Positions 17,884-26,567 of a stretch of 64,000 nucleotides of DNA are shown piece by piece. The DNA is from Pseudomonas protegens. Lineage in GTDB: Bacteria > Pseudomonadota > Gammaproteobacteria > Pseudomonadales > Pseudomonadaceae. Positions within the stretch are counted from its first letter, which is position 1; each line of letters begins with the position of its first letter. Position numbers and translations under genes: made by a program. The stretch covers positions 6,185,001-6,249,000 of the forward strand of contig NZ_CP060201.1 of the NCBI RefSeq assembly GCF_013407925.2, read 5' to 3'. The notes below the pieces were generated by a model that worked only from the letters and a program-made list of their open reading frames with translations, was not told where the DNA came from and made no database searches.

Positions 17884-18044
17884 GGGCGAAATCCTTGTGC
17901 TAGAGGGGTGGCCGGGCATTTCCGGCCACGGGGGCGACCATCAAATACCACAACGCCGGGCTTGCGCAATGCCTGAATGGCGCCTCCTCGCCGGGGCCGG
18001 CTTTTCGGCGAAGAGGCCCATGAGATCGCCTGCCAGGACTTTGC

Positions 18045-18067
18045 GTAGGAGCCGGCTTGCCGGCGAA
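18045..18067 (+). repeat. Single REP element
   Basis: A full 23-bp copy of the REP core (GTAGGAGCCGGCTTGCCGG plus CGAA) without an inverted partner at the standard distance. It lies between the aldo/keto reductase and LysR genes. Confidence 0.8.
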
Positions 18068-18102
18068 CCGCGCAGCGGCCAGCCGCCCCGGGCCGGTGCT
18101 GG

Positions 18103-19002
18103 TCAGGGGCACAGCGCCCGACAGCGCTGCAGCACAAAGCTGTGCAGCAGGCGCACCCGCTCAGAAACCTGCAGGCGATGGGGACACAGCAGATTGAACG
18201 GCGCCAGTTCCCCTTGCCAGTCGCCGAGCAGCGGCACCAGGCGCCCGGCGCGGATGTCCTCGGCCACATCCAGCCGGGCCTTGTAGACAATGCCGTGGCC
18301 GGCCAGGGCCCAGCGCCGGGCCACTTCGCCGTCGTCGCACAGGTAGTCGCCGCGCACCGGCACCTCGCGGGTGTCGTCGCCGCGGCTGAAGCGCCAGCTG
18401 TCATAGGGCCGGTCGTTGCGCAAGTAGAGCAGGGCGCTGTGCTGCGACAGCTCCTCGGGCGACTGCGGGATGCCGCAACGGGCCAGATAAGCCGGGCTGG
18501 CGCAGGCCACGCGCCGATGCTCGGGCAGGATCGGCAGGGCCACCAGGCTTGAGTCCGCGGGCACGCCAAAGCGCAGGGCCACATCCACGGCCTCGCGGAA
18601 CAGGTCGGCATGGCGATCGTTGAGCCGCAGTTGCAGGCGCAATTGCGGGTGTTCGGCCCTGAATTCATCGAGCCAGGGCAGCAGCGCGTTGCGCCCGAAA
18701 TCCGAGGGCGCCGACAGTTGCAGCACACCGGCCAGGCCCTGGCTCTGCTGCTTGAGTGCCTGTTCACCGTCCTCCAGGGTGGCCAGGGCCAGGCGCACGC
18801 TGTCCAGGTAGCGCCGGCCTTCCTCGGTCAAACGCATGCTGCGGGTGGAGCGCGCCAGCAGGCGGCTGCCGAGGCGGGTTTCCAGGCGCTTGAGGGCAAT
18901 GCTGGCCGCAGCGGCCGTCATGCCCAGGGAGCGGGCGGCGGCGGAAATGCTTCCGGAGTCGGCGGTGCGCACGAAGATTTCCAGATCGAGGATCGAGCTC
19001 AT
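18103..19002 (-). CDS. LysR-family transcriptional regulator
   Basis: Encodes 299 residues: MSSILDLEIFVRTADSGSISAAARSLGMTAAAASIALKRLETRLGSRLLARSTRSMRLT is the DNA-binding region, followed by a substrate-binding domain with GVLQLSAPSDFGRNALLPWL. This is the CrgA/DmlR-like branch of LysR proteins. It is divergent from an SDR/VOC gene pair 100 bases away and probably controls it. AAAGATCTTT (19018-19027) is a perfect palindrome just upstream of its start. Inducer unknown. Confidence 0.9.
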   Translation of the reverse strand: MSSILDLEIFVRTADSGSISAAARSLGMTAAAASIALKRLETRLGSRLLARSTRSMRLTEEGRRYLDSVRLALATLEDGEQALKQQSQGLAGVLQLSAPSDFGRNALLPWLDEFRAEHPQLRLQLRLNDRHADLFREAVDVALRFGVPADSSLVALPILPEHRRVACASPAYLARCGIPQSPEELSQHSALLYLRNDRPYDSWRFSRGDDTREVPVRGDYLCDDGEVARRWALAGHGIVYKARLDVAEDIRAGRLVPLLGDWQGELAPFNLLCPHRLQVSERVRLLHSFVLQRCRALCP

Positions 19003-19102
19003 TAGTAAAAATCCTTTAAAGATCTTTGCGTTTTAGCGGGATTTTTCCTCGATTGGCAAGCTGGGAAGATGCAATCACTTTCAATCGCAGCAGGTGATCG
19101 CA

Positions 19103-19840
19103 ATGACTTTTTCCAACTCAAGCTTGTCCCGGCAGACCGTGGTGGTGATCGGCGCCGGCAGCGGCATTGGCGCGGCGGTGGCGCGTCAGGCCGCCGCCCG
19201 CGGCGCCCGGGTGGTGCTGGCCGGGCGCAGCCTCGAAGCCCTGCAACGCCAGCAGGCGCAGTTGCCGGCATCGGTGTCGGCCCGCAGCCTCGCCGTGGAC
19301 ATCACCGATGCCGCCAGCGTCCGCGATCTGTTCGACGCCGTGGGCGCCTTTGACCATCTGGTGATCAGCGCCGGTCCGGCGATCAGCGCCAAGCCCCTGG
19401 CCGACACCGACCTGCTGGATGCCCAGCGGGCCTTCGAGGTGAAGTTCTGGGGCGTGTGGCGCGCAGTCCAGGCGGCGCTGCCGACGCTCGCGCCCCAGGG
19501 CAGCATCAGCCTGACCTCGGGCCTGCTGTCGCGCAAAATGGTCCCCGGGCAAGTGCTCAAGACCACCCTCAACGCCGCGCTGGAAGCCCTGGGCAAGCAC
19601 CTGGCCAAGGAGCTGGCGCCGCGCCGGGTGAATGTCATCAGCCCCGGGGTCACCGCTACCGAAGCCTATGCCGGAATGTCCGAGGAGGCGCGTCAGGCGA
19701 TGTTCGCGCGCACCGCCGCCAGCCTGCCGGTGGGCCGTGTCGGCCAGCCGGACGACATCGCCGCGGCCTTTATCCTGGCCATGGAAAACGGCTTTATCAG
19801 CGGCAGCCTGATCGACGTCGATGGCGGTGGCCTGCTGTGA
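19103..19840 (+). CDS. Short-chain dehydrogenase/reductase
   Basis: A 245-residue SDR with the Rossmann motif VVIGAGSGIGAAVARQ (GxxxGxG) at about residues 13-28 and a nucleotide-specificity Arg in LAGRS. The NNAG-like motif reads ISAGPAIS. The active site is degenerate: after SLTSGLLSRKMVPG the usual YxxxK position is hard to find, so the catalytic Tyr may be missing. The ATG at 19103 has AGGTGA eight bases before it. Its stop overlaps the GTG of the next gene (GTGA), so the two are translationally coupled. Likely under the divergent LysR regulator. Confidence 0.85.
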   Translation: MTFSNSSLSRQTVVVIGAGSGIGAAVARQAAARGARVVLAGRSLEALQRQQAQLPASVSARSLAVDITDAASVRDLFDAVGAFDHLVISAGPAISAKPLADTDLLDAQRAFEVKFWGVWRAVQAALPTLAPQGSISLTSGLLSRKMVPGQVLKTTLNAALEALGKHLAKELAPRRVNVISPGVTATEAYAGMSEEARQAMFARTAASLPVGRVGQPDDIAAAFILAMENGFISGSLIDVDGGGLL

Positions 19841-20247
19841 ACTGGCGCTTCGACCATCTGGCGTTCAACGTCGCCGAGGGCGAGGCGCTGCAGGCGGCGT
19901 TCGCCGACTTGCTGGGGCTGCAAAGGGGGCGGCGTCCACCGTTTCCCTTTCCCGGACGCTGGCTGTATCAGGAGCGGCAGGCGCTGGTCCACGTCATCGA
20001 ACAGGCCGATAGCCCCGAGCCGCAACTGAGCCACATCGCCTTCAGCACCCAGGAGGCGGCCGCAGCCGTGTTGCGGCGGGTGCAAGCCAGTGGCCTGGAG
20101 CATCAAGTGGCGCAGGTGCCGGAAGACGGCATCTGGCAGATCTTCGTGCGCTTGCCCGGCGGCCTGGTGCTGGAGCTGGATGCTCCGGCGGCGGGGGAGT
20201 TGAGCATCAGCCACGACTACGCCCGACAAGGTGGCGCGCCGAGCTGA
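19837..20247 (+). CDS. VOC-family (glyoxalase-like) protein
   Basis: A 136-residue single-domain protein with VOC beta-alpha-beta pattern: WRFDHLAFNVAEGEALQAAFADLLGL, a middle strand pair YQERQALVHVIEQ, SHIAFSTQEAA, and FVRLPGGLVLELD. His6 and the terminal Glu are placed like metal ligands of the superfamily. The GTG start overlaps the preceding SDR stop. Its role probably relates to the same small molecule, e.g. isomerisation or ring opening, but this is inference. Confidence 0.8.
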   Translation: MNWRFDHLAFNVAEGEALQAAFADLLGLQRGRRPPFPFPGRWLYQERQALVHVIEQADSPEPQLSHIAFSTQEAAAAVLRRVQASGLEHQVAQVPEDGIWQIFVRLPGGLVLELDAPAAGELSISHDYARQGGAPS

Positions 20248-20258
20248 GGCCCGCCATG

Positions 20259-20300
20259 AAAAAGCCCGTTGGAGCAGAGGCTCGAACGGGCTTTTTGTCG
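20259..20300. terminator. Bidirectional terminator
   Basis: AAAAAGCCCGTT (20259-20270) pairs perfectly with AACGGGCTTTTT (20285-20296). It ends the rightward SDR/VOC transcript and the leftward MFS gene. Confidence 0.9.
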
Positions 20301-20326
20301 TTGCCGGGGCTGTTTAGTGCCGGGGC

Positions 20327-21637
20327 TTAGCGGTTCAGGGTGCGGGTCATGCGCAGCGCCAGCAGGCTACCGCCGACAATCACCCCGGCCAGCAGGTACA
20401 GCGCGGCATCGGTGGAGCCGGTGCTGTCCTTGACCCAACCGACCAGGTAGGGGCTGAGGAAGCCGGCCATCTGGCCCATGGAGTTGATCAGCGCCAGGCC
20501 ACCGGCCGCCGCGCCGGCGCTGAGCAGGGCGGTGGGCACCGGCCAGAACATCGGCAGGCCGGTGAGGGCGCCCATGGTGGCGAGGGTCAGGCCGAGGATG
20601 GCCAGGGCCGGGGTGGTGGCGAAATTCACCGCGATCAGCAGGCCCACGGCGCCCATCAGCATCGGCACCACAAGGTGCCAGCGGCGCTCCTTGCGCAGGT
20701 CCGCCGAACGGCCCACCAGCAGCATGAACACCGCCGCCAGCAGGTAGGGAATCGCGCTCAGCCAGCCGATCACCAGATTGTCGGCAAAGCCCAGGTTCTT
20801 GATGATCGACGGCAGCCAGAAGTTGATCGCGTAGACCCCGCTCTGGATGCAGAAGTAGATCAGGCCGAAGGCCCAGATCGCCGGGTTCTTGAACACGGCC
20901 GTCAGGGAGTCGCTGGCGGTTTTCGGCTGGTTGGCGGCGTCCGTGGCCTGGTCCGCTTCCAGCACCGCGCGTTCAGCGGGGGACAGCCACTTGGCGTGGG
21001 CGAAGCTGTCGCTGAGCAGGAAGAACGCCAGGGCGCCGAGGATCACCGTGGGAATGCCCTGCAGCAGGAACATCCACTGCCAGCCGGCGAGGCCGCCTTG
21101 CCCGGCGGCGAAATGGTTGAGGATCCAGCCGGAAAACGGGCTGCCGAGCAAGCCGGACACCGGGATCGCCGACATGAACAGGGCCATGATCCGGCCCCGG
21201 CGGAAGGTCGGGAACCACTGCGAGAGGTACAGCACCACCCCGGGGAAGAAGCCGGCTTCGGCGGCCCCGGTGAACAGGCGCAGGGTATAGAACTGGGTCG
21301 GCGTGGTGACGAACAGCAGGCAGGTGGACAGGGTGCCCCAGGTGATCATCATCAGCGCGATCCAGCGCCGCGGGCCGAACCGGTTCAGCGCCAGGTTGCT
21401 CGGCACGCCGCACAGCACGTAGCCGATGAAGAAGATCCCGGCGCCCAGGCCGTAGACCGTTTCGCTGAATTTCAGGGCATCGAGCATCTGCAGCTTGGCA
21501 AAGCCAACGTTGACCCGGTCGAGGTAGTTGAACAGGTAGCAGACGAAAATGAAGGGGATCAGGCGCAGGGTGATGCGCTTGTAGACGGCGTTCTTGTCGT
21601 CAGCCTGGGCCAGTGTGGCAGCGGCGCTCTGTGACAT
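20327..21637 (-). CDS. MFS sugar-acid transporter (anion:cation symporter family)
   Basis: A 436-residue, 12-TM permease of the anion:cation symporter family (relatives GudP, GarP, HpaX). It begins MSQSAAATLAQADDKNAVYKRITLRLIPFIFVCYLFNYLDRVNVGFAKLQM; the DRVNVGFAK motif is diagnostic. Divergent from cdaR with a 155-base shared promoter and near a glycerate kinase gene, so glycerate, glucarate or galactarate is the likely substrate. Genes for glucarate or galactarate dehydratase are absent here, which favours glycerate uptake. Closely similar in architecture to the hpaX gene product in this window, but with a different operon context. Confidence 0.85.
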   Translation of the reverse strand: MSQSAAATLAQADDKNAVYKRITLRLIPFIFVCYLFNYLDRVNVGFAKLQMLDALKFSETVYGLGAGIFFIGYVLCGVPSNLALNRFGPRRWIALMMITWGTLSTCLLFVTTPTQFYTLRLFTGAAEAGFFPGVVLYLSQWFPTFRRGRIMALFMSAIPVSGLLGSPFSGWILNHFAAGQGGLAGWQWMFLLQGIPTVILGALAFFLLSDSFAHAKWLSPAERAVLEADQATDAANQPKTASDSLTAVFKNPAIWAFGLIYFCIQSGVYAINFWLPSIIKNLGFADNLVIGWLSAIPYLLAAVFMLLVGRSADLRKERRWHLVVPMLMGAVGLLIAVNFATTPALAILGLTLATMGALTGLPMFWPVPTALLSAGAAAGGLALINSMGQMAGFLSPYLVGWVKDSTGSTDAALYLLAGVIVGGSLLALRMTRTLNR

Positions 21638-21792
21638 GGTGTGTCTCTCTTTATTATGATTTTTCGCGGTGCAAGGGTAACGTTGACCGCCCCGAGAGTC
21701 TCGGTCACGCCGCGGTCGCTGTCTTTGTGCCGGCGCACAGCGATTGGCCACCGCCCCTGTGCCACTGAACAATGTCCAAGGACCTTCCCCCT

Positions 21793-22923
21793 ATGTTCGA
21801 ACTCGATCATGACCTGGCGCAGGACATCGTCGACCGCGCGATGGCCATCCTGCCCTACAACGTCAACGTCATGGACAGCCAGGGCCTGATCCTCGGCAGT
21901 GGCGAGCCGGAGCGCATCAACACCCGGCATGAAGGCGCGCAACTGGTGCTGGCCAACGGCCGGGTGGTGGAGATCGACGAGCCCACCGCGCAGCGGCTCA
22001 AGGGCGTGCAACCGGGGATCAACCTGCCGCTGCTGCACGACCAGCGGCTGATCGGCGTGCTGGGCATCACCGGTGATCCGGCCTTGCTGCGCACCTACGC
22101 CGAACTGGTGCGCATGACCGCCGAGATGCTGGTGGGCCAGCGTCATCAGCAGGCCGAGCAGCAATGGCGGCGCCAGCGTTGCGACGATCTGCTGGCCTTG
22201 CTCCTGAGCGACGACGGCGACTCCCCGCGCCTGGTGGACGAAGCCCGACAGATGGGCCTCAAGCCGCAGCTGGCGCGCACGCCTTACCTGTTCGAACTGG
22301 CCCTGGAACAGGCCGCGGGGCAGGGCGTCGAGACCCTCAGTGCCTGGCTGATGAGCCGTTACCCGGACAGCTGGTGCGTCAGTTCGTCAAAGACTTCCCT
22401 GCTCTGGTGTCGCCCGGCGACCCTCAACCTGGACAACCCGCGCCTGCTGGAAAAACTCGACGGCCAGGGCTGGAACATCCTGCGGGTCGCCGTGGGCGGA
22501 CAGGCCGAGGGGCTGGCCGGCTTGCGCCGCTGCTATCGCCGGGTCAGCGACCTGCTGGCCTACGGGCGTGATCTGCTGCCGGACGCGCGGCTGCTGACCC
22601 TCAACCGCTACCGCCTGCCGGTGATGCTCTGGCGTCACCGCAACGACGACGCCCTGGACGAATTGCTCAGCCCCTTGCGCAAGGTGCTGGCCAAGGACAG
22701 CAACGGCCAGCTGCTGGCAACCCTGCGCAGCTGGTGCGACCACGATGGCCAGAGCCAGGCCTGCGCCGATGCCCTGGGCATCCACCGCAACAGCCTGCGC
22801 TACCGCATGGAGCGCATCGCCGAACTCAGCGGCGTCGCCCCCCTGCGCCTGGACGGCATGCTGGCCCTGTACCTGGGGGTGCAATTGCTGCCCCGCAACA
22901 CCACTCAACCCAATCCCCTGTAG
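21793..22923 (+). CDS. cdaR: Sugar-diacid/glycerate utilisation regulator, CdaR family
   Basis: Encodes 376 residues. The N-terminal sugar-diacid recognition domain covers about 1-135 (ELDHDLAQDIVDRAMAILPYNVNVMDSQGLILGSG), and the C-terminal PucR-type helix-turn-helix is SQACADALGIHRNSLRYRMERIAELSG. CdaR activates glucarate, galactarate and glycerate genes; here its targets are probably the divergent MFS gene and the glycerate kinase downstream. The ATG at 21793 follows AAGGA by about ten bases; an ATG at 21772 lacks a ribosome site. Its TAG stop codon is the first full triplet of a 138-bp intergenic repeat (TGTAGCCGC), so the repeat defines the protein's end. Confidence 0.88.
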   Translation: MFELDHDLAQDIVDRAMAILPYNVNVMDSQGLILGSGEPERINTRHEGAQLVLANGRVVEIDEPTAQRLKGVQPGINLPLLHDQRLIGVLGITGDPALLRTYAELVRMTAEMLVGQRHQQAEQQWRRQRCDDLLALLLSDDGDSPRLVDEARQMGLKPQLARTPYLFELALEQAAGQGVETLSAWLMSRYPDSWCVSSSKTSLLWCRPATLNLDNPRLLEKLDGQGWNILRVAVGGQAEGLAGLRRCYRRVSDLLAYGRDLLPDARLLTLNRYRLPVMLWRHRNDDALDELLSPLRKVLAKDSNGQLLATLRSWCDHDGQSQACADALGIHRNSLRYRMERIAELSGVAPLRLDGMLALYLGVQLLPRNTTQPNPL

Positions 22924-23056
22924 CCGCTGCCGAGCTTCAGCGAGGCTGCGCAAAGGCCCGCAGGGCCTTGCTTGGCAATCCCCAGCCAAACCTGTATCGC
23001 CTTCAAGACCTTCACGAGCGCTACGCGCCCGTTCGCAGCCTGCGGCAGCGGCTACA
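22919..23056 (+). repeat. 138-bp intergenic repeat, copy 1
   Basis: Starts TGTAGCCGCTGCCG and ends with CGGCAGCGGCTACA, its exact reverse complement, giving 14-bp terminal inverted repeats. Inside, AAGGCCC-GCA-GGGCCTT forms another hairpin. It overlaps the cdaR stop codon. Nearly identical to copy 2, 162 bases on, and related at the ends to 60599-60730. No coding capacity; looks like a small non-autonomous MITE. Confidence 0.85.
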
Positions 23057-23080
23057 GGGTCCAGGAGGATTTAACGGTTC

Positions 23081-23218
23081 TGTAGCCGCTGCCGAGCTTC
23101 AGCGAGGCTGCGCAAAGGCCCGCAGGGCCTTGCTTGGCAATCCCCAGCCAAACCTGTATCGCTTTCAAGACCTTCACGAGCGCTACGCGCCCGTTCGCCG
23201 CCTGCGGCAGCGGTTTCA
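23081..23218 (+). repeat. 138-bp intergenic repeat, copy 2
   Basis: A direct copy of the preceding repeat after a 24-base spacer. It differs mainly by C-to-T in the CGCCTTCAAG segment, A-to-C in GTTCGCAGCC, and a decayed right end (GGTTTCA instead of GGCTACA). Confidence 0.85.
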
Positions 23219-23342
23219 ACACCAGGCGAGGTTGCGCGGTTGTAGCAATGAACAATAAAGCGCCCTCGGACTTGTGCAGCGGCCCGGGGTCAGCGCCGGC
23301 GCCAAGTGGCAGCATGGCGGCACAAGAACCGGAGAACACCCC

Positions 23343-24485
23343 ATGAAGATCATCATCGCCCCCGACTCGTTCAAGGACAGCCTGAGTGCCGAAGGCGTGG
23401 CCCGGGCCATTGCCCTGGGGCTGGTCGAGGTCTGGCCCGACGCCGAGCTGTGCCAATGCCCGATGGCCGACGGCGGCGAAGGCACGGTTGAATCGATTCT
23501 CGCCGCCTGCGATTGGCAACTGCGCCGCCATCGGGTCCAGGGGCCGCTGGGGGCGATTGTTGAAGCCCGTTGGGGCTGGCTGCCGCAGAATCACACGGCG
23601 ATCATCGAAATGGCCGAGGCCAGCGGCCTGCAACTGCTGGCGCTGGATCAGCGCGATGCCTGCAACAGCAGCACCTTCGGGACGGGAGAGCTGATCCTGG
23701 CCGCGCTGGATGCTGGTGCCCAACGCATTATCCTGACCATCGGCGGCAGCGCCACCAACGACGGCGGCGCCGGGGCCCTGCAGGCCCTGGGCGTGAAACT
23801 GCTGGACCAGCAGGGGCGGATGCTGCCCCGTGGCGGTCTGGCCCTGGCCGACCTGGCCAGCATCGAGCTGGACAGCATGGATCCGCGCCTGGCCCGGGTG
23901 CGCTTTGAAATCGCCGCCGACGTCAACAACCCGCTGTGCGGCGCACAGGGCGCTTCCGCGATCTTCGGCCCGCAGAAAGGCGCTTCGGCGCAGCAGGTGC
24001 AGCAGTTGGACCAGGCCCTGGGGCACTTTGCCGAGCGCTGCGCCGAGGTGTTGCCCAGGGACGTGCGTGACGAACCCGGCAGCGGTGCGGCCGGTGGCCT
24101 GGGGTTTGCCGCCAAGGCCTTTCTTGCCGCGCAGTTTCGCCCGGGGGTGGAAGTGGTGGCGGAACTGGTGGGCCTGGAACAGGCCGTGCGCGGTGCCGAT
24201 CTGGTGATTACCGGTGAGGGCCGCTTTGACGCCCAGACCTTGCGTGGCAAGACCCCGTTTGGTGTGGCGCGGATTGCTCGGGAGCAGGGTGTTCCGGTGA
24301 TCGTGATTGCCGGCACCCTGGGCGAGGGTTACCAGCAGATGTACGCCCACGGCGTGGACGCGGCCTTCGCCTTGACCAGCGGCCCCATGAGCCTGGAGCA
24401 GGCCTGCCGCGAGGCCCCGCGCCTGCTGCGCGAACGCGCCGCCGACATCGCCCGCGTCTGGCGCCTGGCCCGCAACGCCCGCTAG
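23343..24485 (+). CDS. garK: Glycerate kinase
   Basis: Phosphorylates D-glycerate with ATP to 2-phosphoglycerate, in glycerate and sugar-diacid catabolism. The 380-residue sequence is of the bacterial GarK/GlxK class: MKIIIAPDSFKDSLSA at the N-terminus, CPMADGGEGT, LTIGGSATNDGGAG, DVNNPLCG, GPQKGA, SGAAGGLGF and ITGEGRFDAQT are all family signatures. ATG at 23343 is used. It follows cdaR on the same strand with two intergenic repeats in the gap, so cdaR and garK may share a transcript through the repeats. The garK label is by homology class; glxK is an alternative name. Confidence 0.93.
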   Translation: MKIIIAPDSFKDSLSAEGVARAIALGLVEVWPDAELCQCPMADGGEGTVESILAACDWQLRRHRVQGPLGAIVEARWGWLPQNHTAIIEMAEASGLQLLALDQRDACNSSTFGTGELILAALDAGAQRIILTIGGSATNDGGAGALQALGVKLLDQQGRMLPRGGLALADLASIELDSMDPRLARVRFEIAADVNNPLCGAQGASAIFGPQKGASAQQVQQLDQALGHFAERCAEVLPRDVRDEPGSGAAGGLGFAAKAFLAAQFRPGVEVVAELVGLEQAVRGADLVITGEGRFDAQTLRGKTPFGVARIAREQGVPVIVIAGTLGEGYQQMYAHGVDAAFALTSGPMSLEQACREAPRLLRERAADIARVWRLARNAR

Positions 24486-24540
24486 AGACTCGCTGGAGCT
24501 GGCCAGCGAAGCTCGTTAATCAGGGCGGGTGGTGGGCATA

Positions 24541-24916
24541 TCCGGTGGTGCGGTAACGGCCGCTCAGGGTTTCGCTCTCACAGTGGCGGTTTGGGGTACA
24601 TATCCATTTCCGCAGGTGCGGCGGCCGGCGGTTTCGCCCTTACGGCGAGTCACTTTGAAGAGCCCAAAGTAACCAAAGGCTCCTGCCCCTCCACTCGGTG
24701 CCTCGCATAGCGAGGCATGCCCGAACTCCGGCATTGATCCGTGGGCCGCCGCCACAGGCCATCCATGGCCTGGGGCGGCTAACCCGGCGTCCTGCCGGGT
24801 TACCCACGGCTCAATGCCTGCGTTCGGCCATCGTGTCTAAAGGGGCAGGAAGATCAAAAGCCAGATCAAGATCAAGATCAAAATCTGACGGCGGCCTTGC
24901 GGCCGGCCTGGGGAGG
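24541..24916 (+). repeat. Modular intergenic repeat, copy A
   Basis: This fills most of the 465-base gap between garK and hpaI (24486-24950). In order: GGGTTTCGCTCTCACAG, GGGGTACATATCC, GGTTTCGCCCTTACGGCG, a CACTTTGAA...CCAAAG segment, TGCCCCTCC, a GCCTCGCATAGCGAGGC hairpin (24699-24715), a GCCATCCATGGC palindrome, an AACCCGGC/GCCGGGTT hairpin, AGGGGCAGGAAGATCAA, then an (AGATCA)n tract. The same modules recur at 60190-60590 and, inverted, at 60752-61180. Short open frames inside (e.g. 24564-24755) are not credible genes. This type of element is frequent in Pseudomonas genomes and is often mis-annotated as small proteins. Confidence 0.75.
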
Positions 24917-24950
24917 GGGCGGTGTGTACCGATCCTACTGCCTGTGCTCG

Positions 24951-25751
24951 TCAGTAAACCCCTCCGTCGCGGGTGGGGGCGTCCAGGGTCTTGTACTGCC
25001 CGACCAGGCTCTGCAAGCCCTTCATCAATACCGTGGTATCCACTCCCACGGCCACGAAGTTCGCCCCCAGCTCGATGCAACGCCGGGCCAGGCGCTGATC
25101 GGCGCTGAGAATCCCCGCCGCCTTGCCCGCTCGACGTATGCGCACGATGGCGTCTTCAATCGCCGCCACCACCTCGGGGTGCCCGGGGTTGCCCCGCTGG
25201 CCCATGGCCGCGGACAGGTCCGCCGGGCCGATGAACACGCCATCGACGCCGTCCACCGCGAGGATTTCATCCAGGTTGCGCAGGCCTTCGAGGTTCTCGA
25301 TCTGCACCAGCAGGCACATCTGTTCATCGGCCCGGTCCAGGTAGTCGGCGATGCTGTTCCAGCGCGACGCCCGGGCCAGGGCGCTGCCCACGCCACGCAC
25401 TCCCTGCGGCGGATAGTGCATGGCGCGCACCAGTTGGCGCGCCTGCTCGGCGCTTTCCACCATGGGAATCAGCAGGGTCTGGGCGCCAATGTCCAGCAGT
25501 TGCTTGATCAGCGCGGTATCGCCGATCGGTGGGCGGATGATGCCCTGGGCGGCGTAGGGGGCGATGGCCTGCAACTGCGCCAGCAGGCTGCGCAGGTCGT
25601 TGGGGGCGTGTTCGCCGTCCAGCAGCAGCCAGTCGAAACCGGCGTTGGCCGCCAGCTCGGCGCAGTAGCCGTCCGCCAGCCCCAGCCACAGGCCGATCTG
25701 CGGTTCGCTGTGCTGCAGGCGTTGTTTGAACAGGTTCAGTGGCATGTCCAT
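24951..25751 (-). CDS. hpaI: 4-hydroxy-2-oxoheptane-1,7-dioate aldolase
   Basis: Last step of the homoprotocatechuate meta pathway: splits 4-hydroxy-2-oxoheptanedioate into pyruvate and succinate semialdehyde. A 266-residue class II HpcH/HpaI aldolase: [24 protein letters not shown], metal-binding region [26 protein letters not shown] and [12 protein letters not shown]. The start at 25751 has GGAG about seven bases upstream; a second ATG two codons later is possible. It is the final gene of the operon, ten bases after hpaH. No clear terminator; the modular repeat begins about 35 bases downstream. Confidence 0.93.
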   Translation of the reverse strand: MDMPLNLFKQRLQHSEPQIGLWLGLADGYCAELAANAGFDWLLLDGEHAPNDLRSLLAQLQAIAPYAAQGIIRPPIGDTALIKQLLDIGAQTLLIPMVESAEQARQLVRAMHYPPQGVRGVGSALARASRWNSIADYLDRADEQMCLLVQIENLEGLRNLDEILAVDGVDGVFIGPADLSAAMGQRGNPGHPEVVAAIEDAIVRIRRAGKAAGILSADQRLARRCIELGANFVAVGVDTTVLMKGLQSLVGQYKTLDAPTRDGGVY

Positions 25752-25761
25752 GGCTGTCTCC

Positions 25762-26565
25762 TCAGACAAAGCGGCAGGCGATGCTGCCCAACTGATCGTA
25801 GTCGACGTGGAAGACATCCCCGGGACGGGCCGCCACCGGGCGAGTGAAGGAGCCGCCGAGAATGATCTGCCCGGCCTCCAGGCCGACGTCGTAGGCCGCC
25901 AGCTTGTTGGCCAGCCAGGCCACGCCCTTGGCCGGATGATTGAGCACCGCGGCGGACACCCCGGATTCCTCGATCACGCCATTGCGGTAGAGCACCGCCG
26001 GCACCTTGCGCAGGTCCACATCGCCAGGGCGCACGGCGCGGCCGCCCATGACCACCCCGGCGTTGGCGGCGTTGTCGGAAATGGTGTCGAACACCTTGCG
26101 CGTGGCCTGGGTCTGCGGGTCCAGCTGCTGGATGCGCGCGTCGATGATTTCCAGCGCCGGGATCACCCAGTCGGTGGCGTCCAGCACATCGAACAGGGTG
26201 CAGTGGGGGCCTTTCAAGGGTTTGCCGAGGATGAACGCCAGCTCCACCTCGACCCGCGGCACGATAAAGCGCTGGAAGGGAATGTCCGTGCCTTCATCGA
26301 ACAGCATGTCGTCCAGCAGGGCGCCGAAATCCGGCTCGGTGATGTTCGACGACACCTGCATCGCCCGCGACGTCAGGCCGATCTTGTGGCCCACCAGCTT
26401 GCGCCCGTCGCGGATCTTCTGCTCCACCCAACGGCGCTGGATGGCGTAGGCGTCTTCGATGCTGATGTCGGGGTATTGCAGGGACAGCTGGCCGATCTGT
26501 TCGCGGCTGCGTTCGGCGGCGTTGAGGCGCGCGGCGGCTTCTTGGATATCCGAGGGGCTGAGCAT
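25762..26565 (-). CDS. hpaH: 2-oxo-hept-4-ene-1,7-dioate hydratase
   Basis: Adds water to 2-oxohept-4-ene-1,7-dioate to give the substrate of HpaI. The 267-residue protein belongs to the MhpD/HpcG hydratase family (FAH-related fold): [62 protein letters not shown] with metal-binding Glu residues, [12 protein letters not shown], and VMGGRAV. Separated from the upstream MFS gene by two bases and from hpaI by ten, so co-transcribed. The Pseudomonas name hpcG is also in use. Confidence 0.93.
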   Translation of the reverse strand: MLSPSDIQEAAARLNAAERSREQIGQLSLQYPDISIEDAYAIQRRWVEQKIRDGRKLVGHKIGLTSRAMQVSSNITEPDFGALLDDMLFDEGTDIPFQRFIVPRVEVELAFILGKPLKGPHCTLFDVLDATDWVIPALEIIDARIQQLDPQTQATRKVFDTISDNAANAGVVMGGRAVRPGDVDLRKVPAVLYRNGVIEESGVSAAVLNHPAKGVAWLANKLAAYDVGLEAGQIILGGSFTRPVAARPGDVFHVDYDQLGSIACRFV

Positions 26566-26567
26566 GG

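Noticed and set aside
22919..23218. CRISPR-like direct repeat
   Set aside because: Only two copies, 138 bp each with terminal inverted repeats and no spacers or cas genes.
22734..23258. Frame across the two 138-bp repeats
   Set aside because: It reads the same repeat twice (RGCAKARRALLGNPQPNLY), so it arises from the duplication.
24564..24755. 63-residue frame in repeat copy A
   Set aside because: It recurs in the repeat family and is not preceded by a ribosome site.
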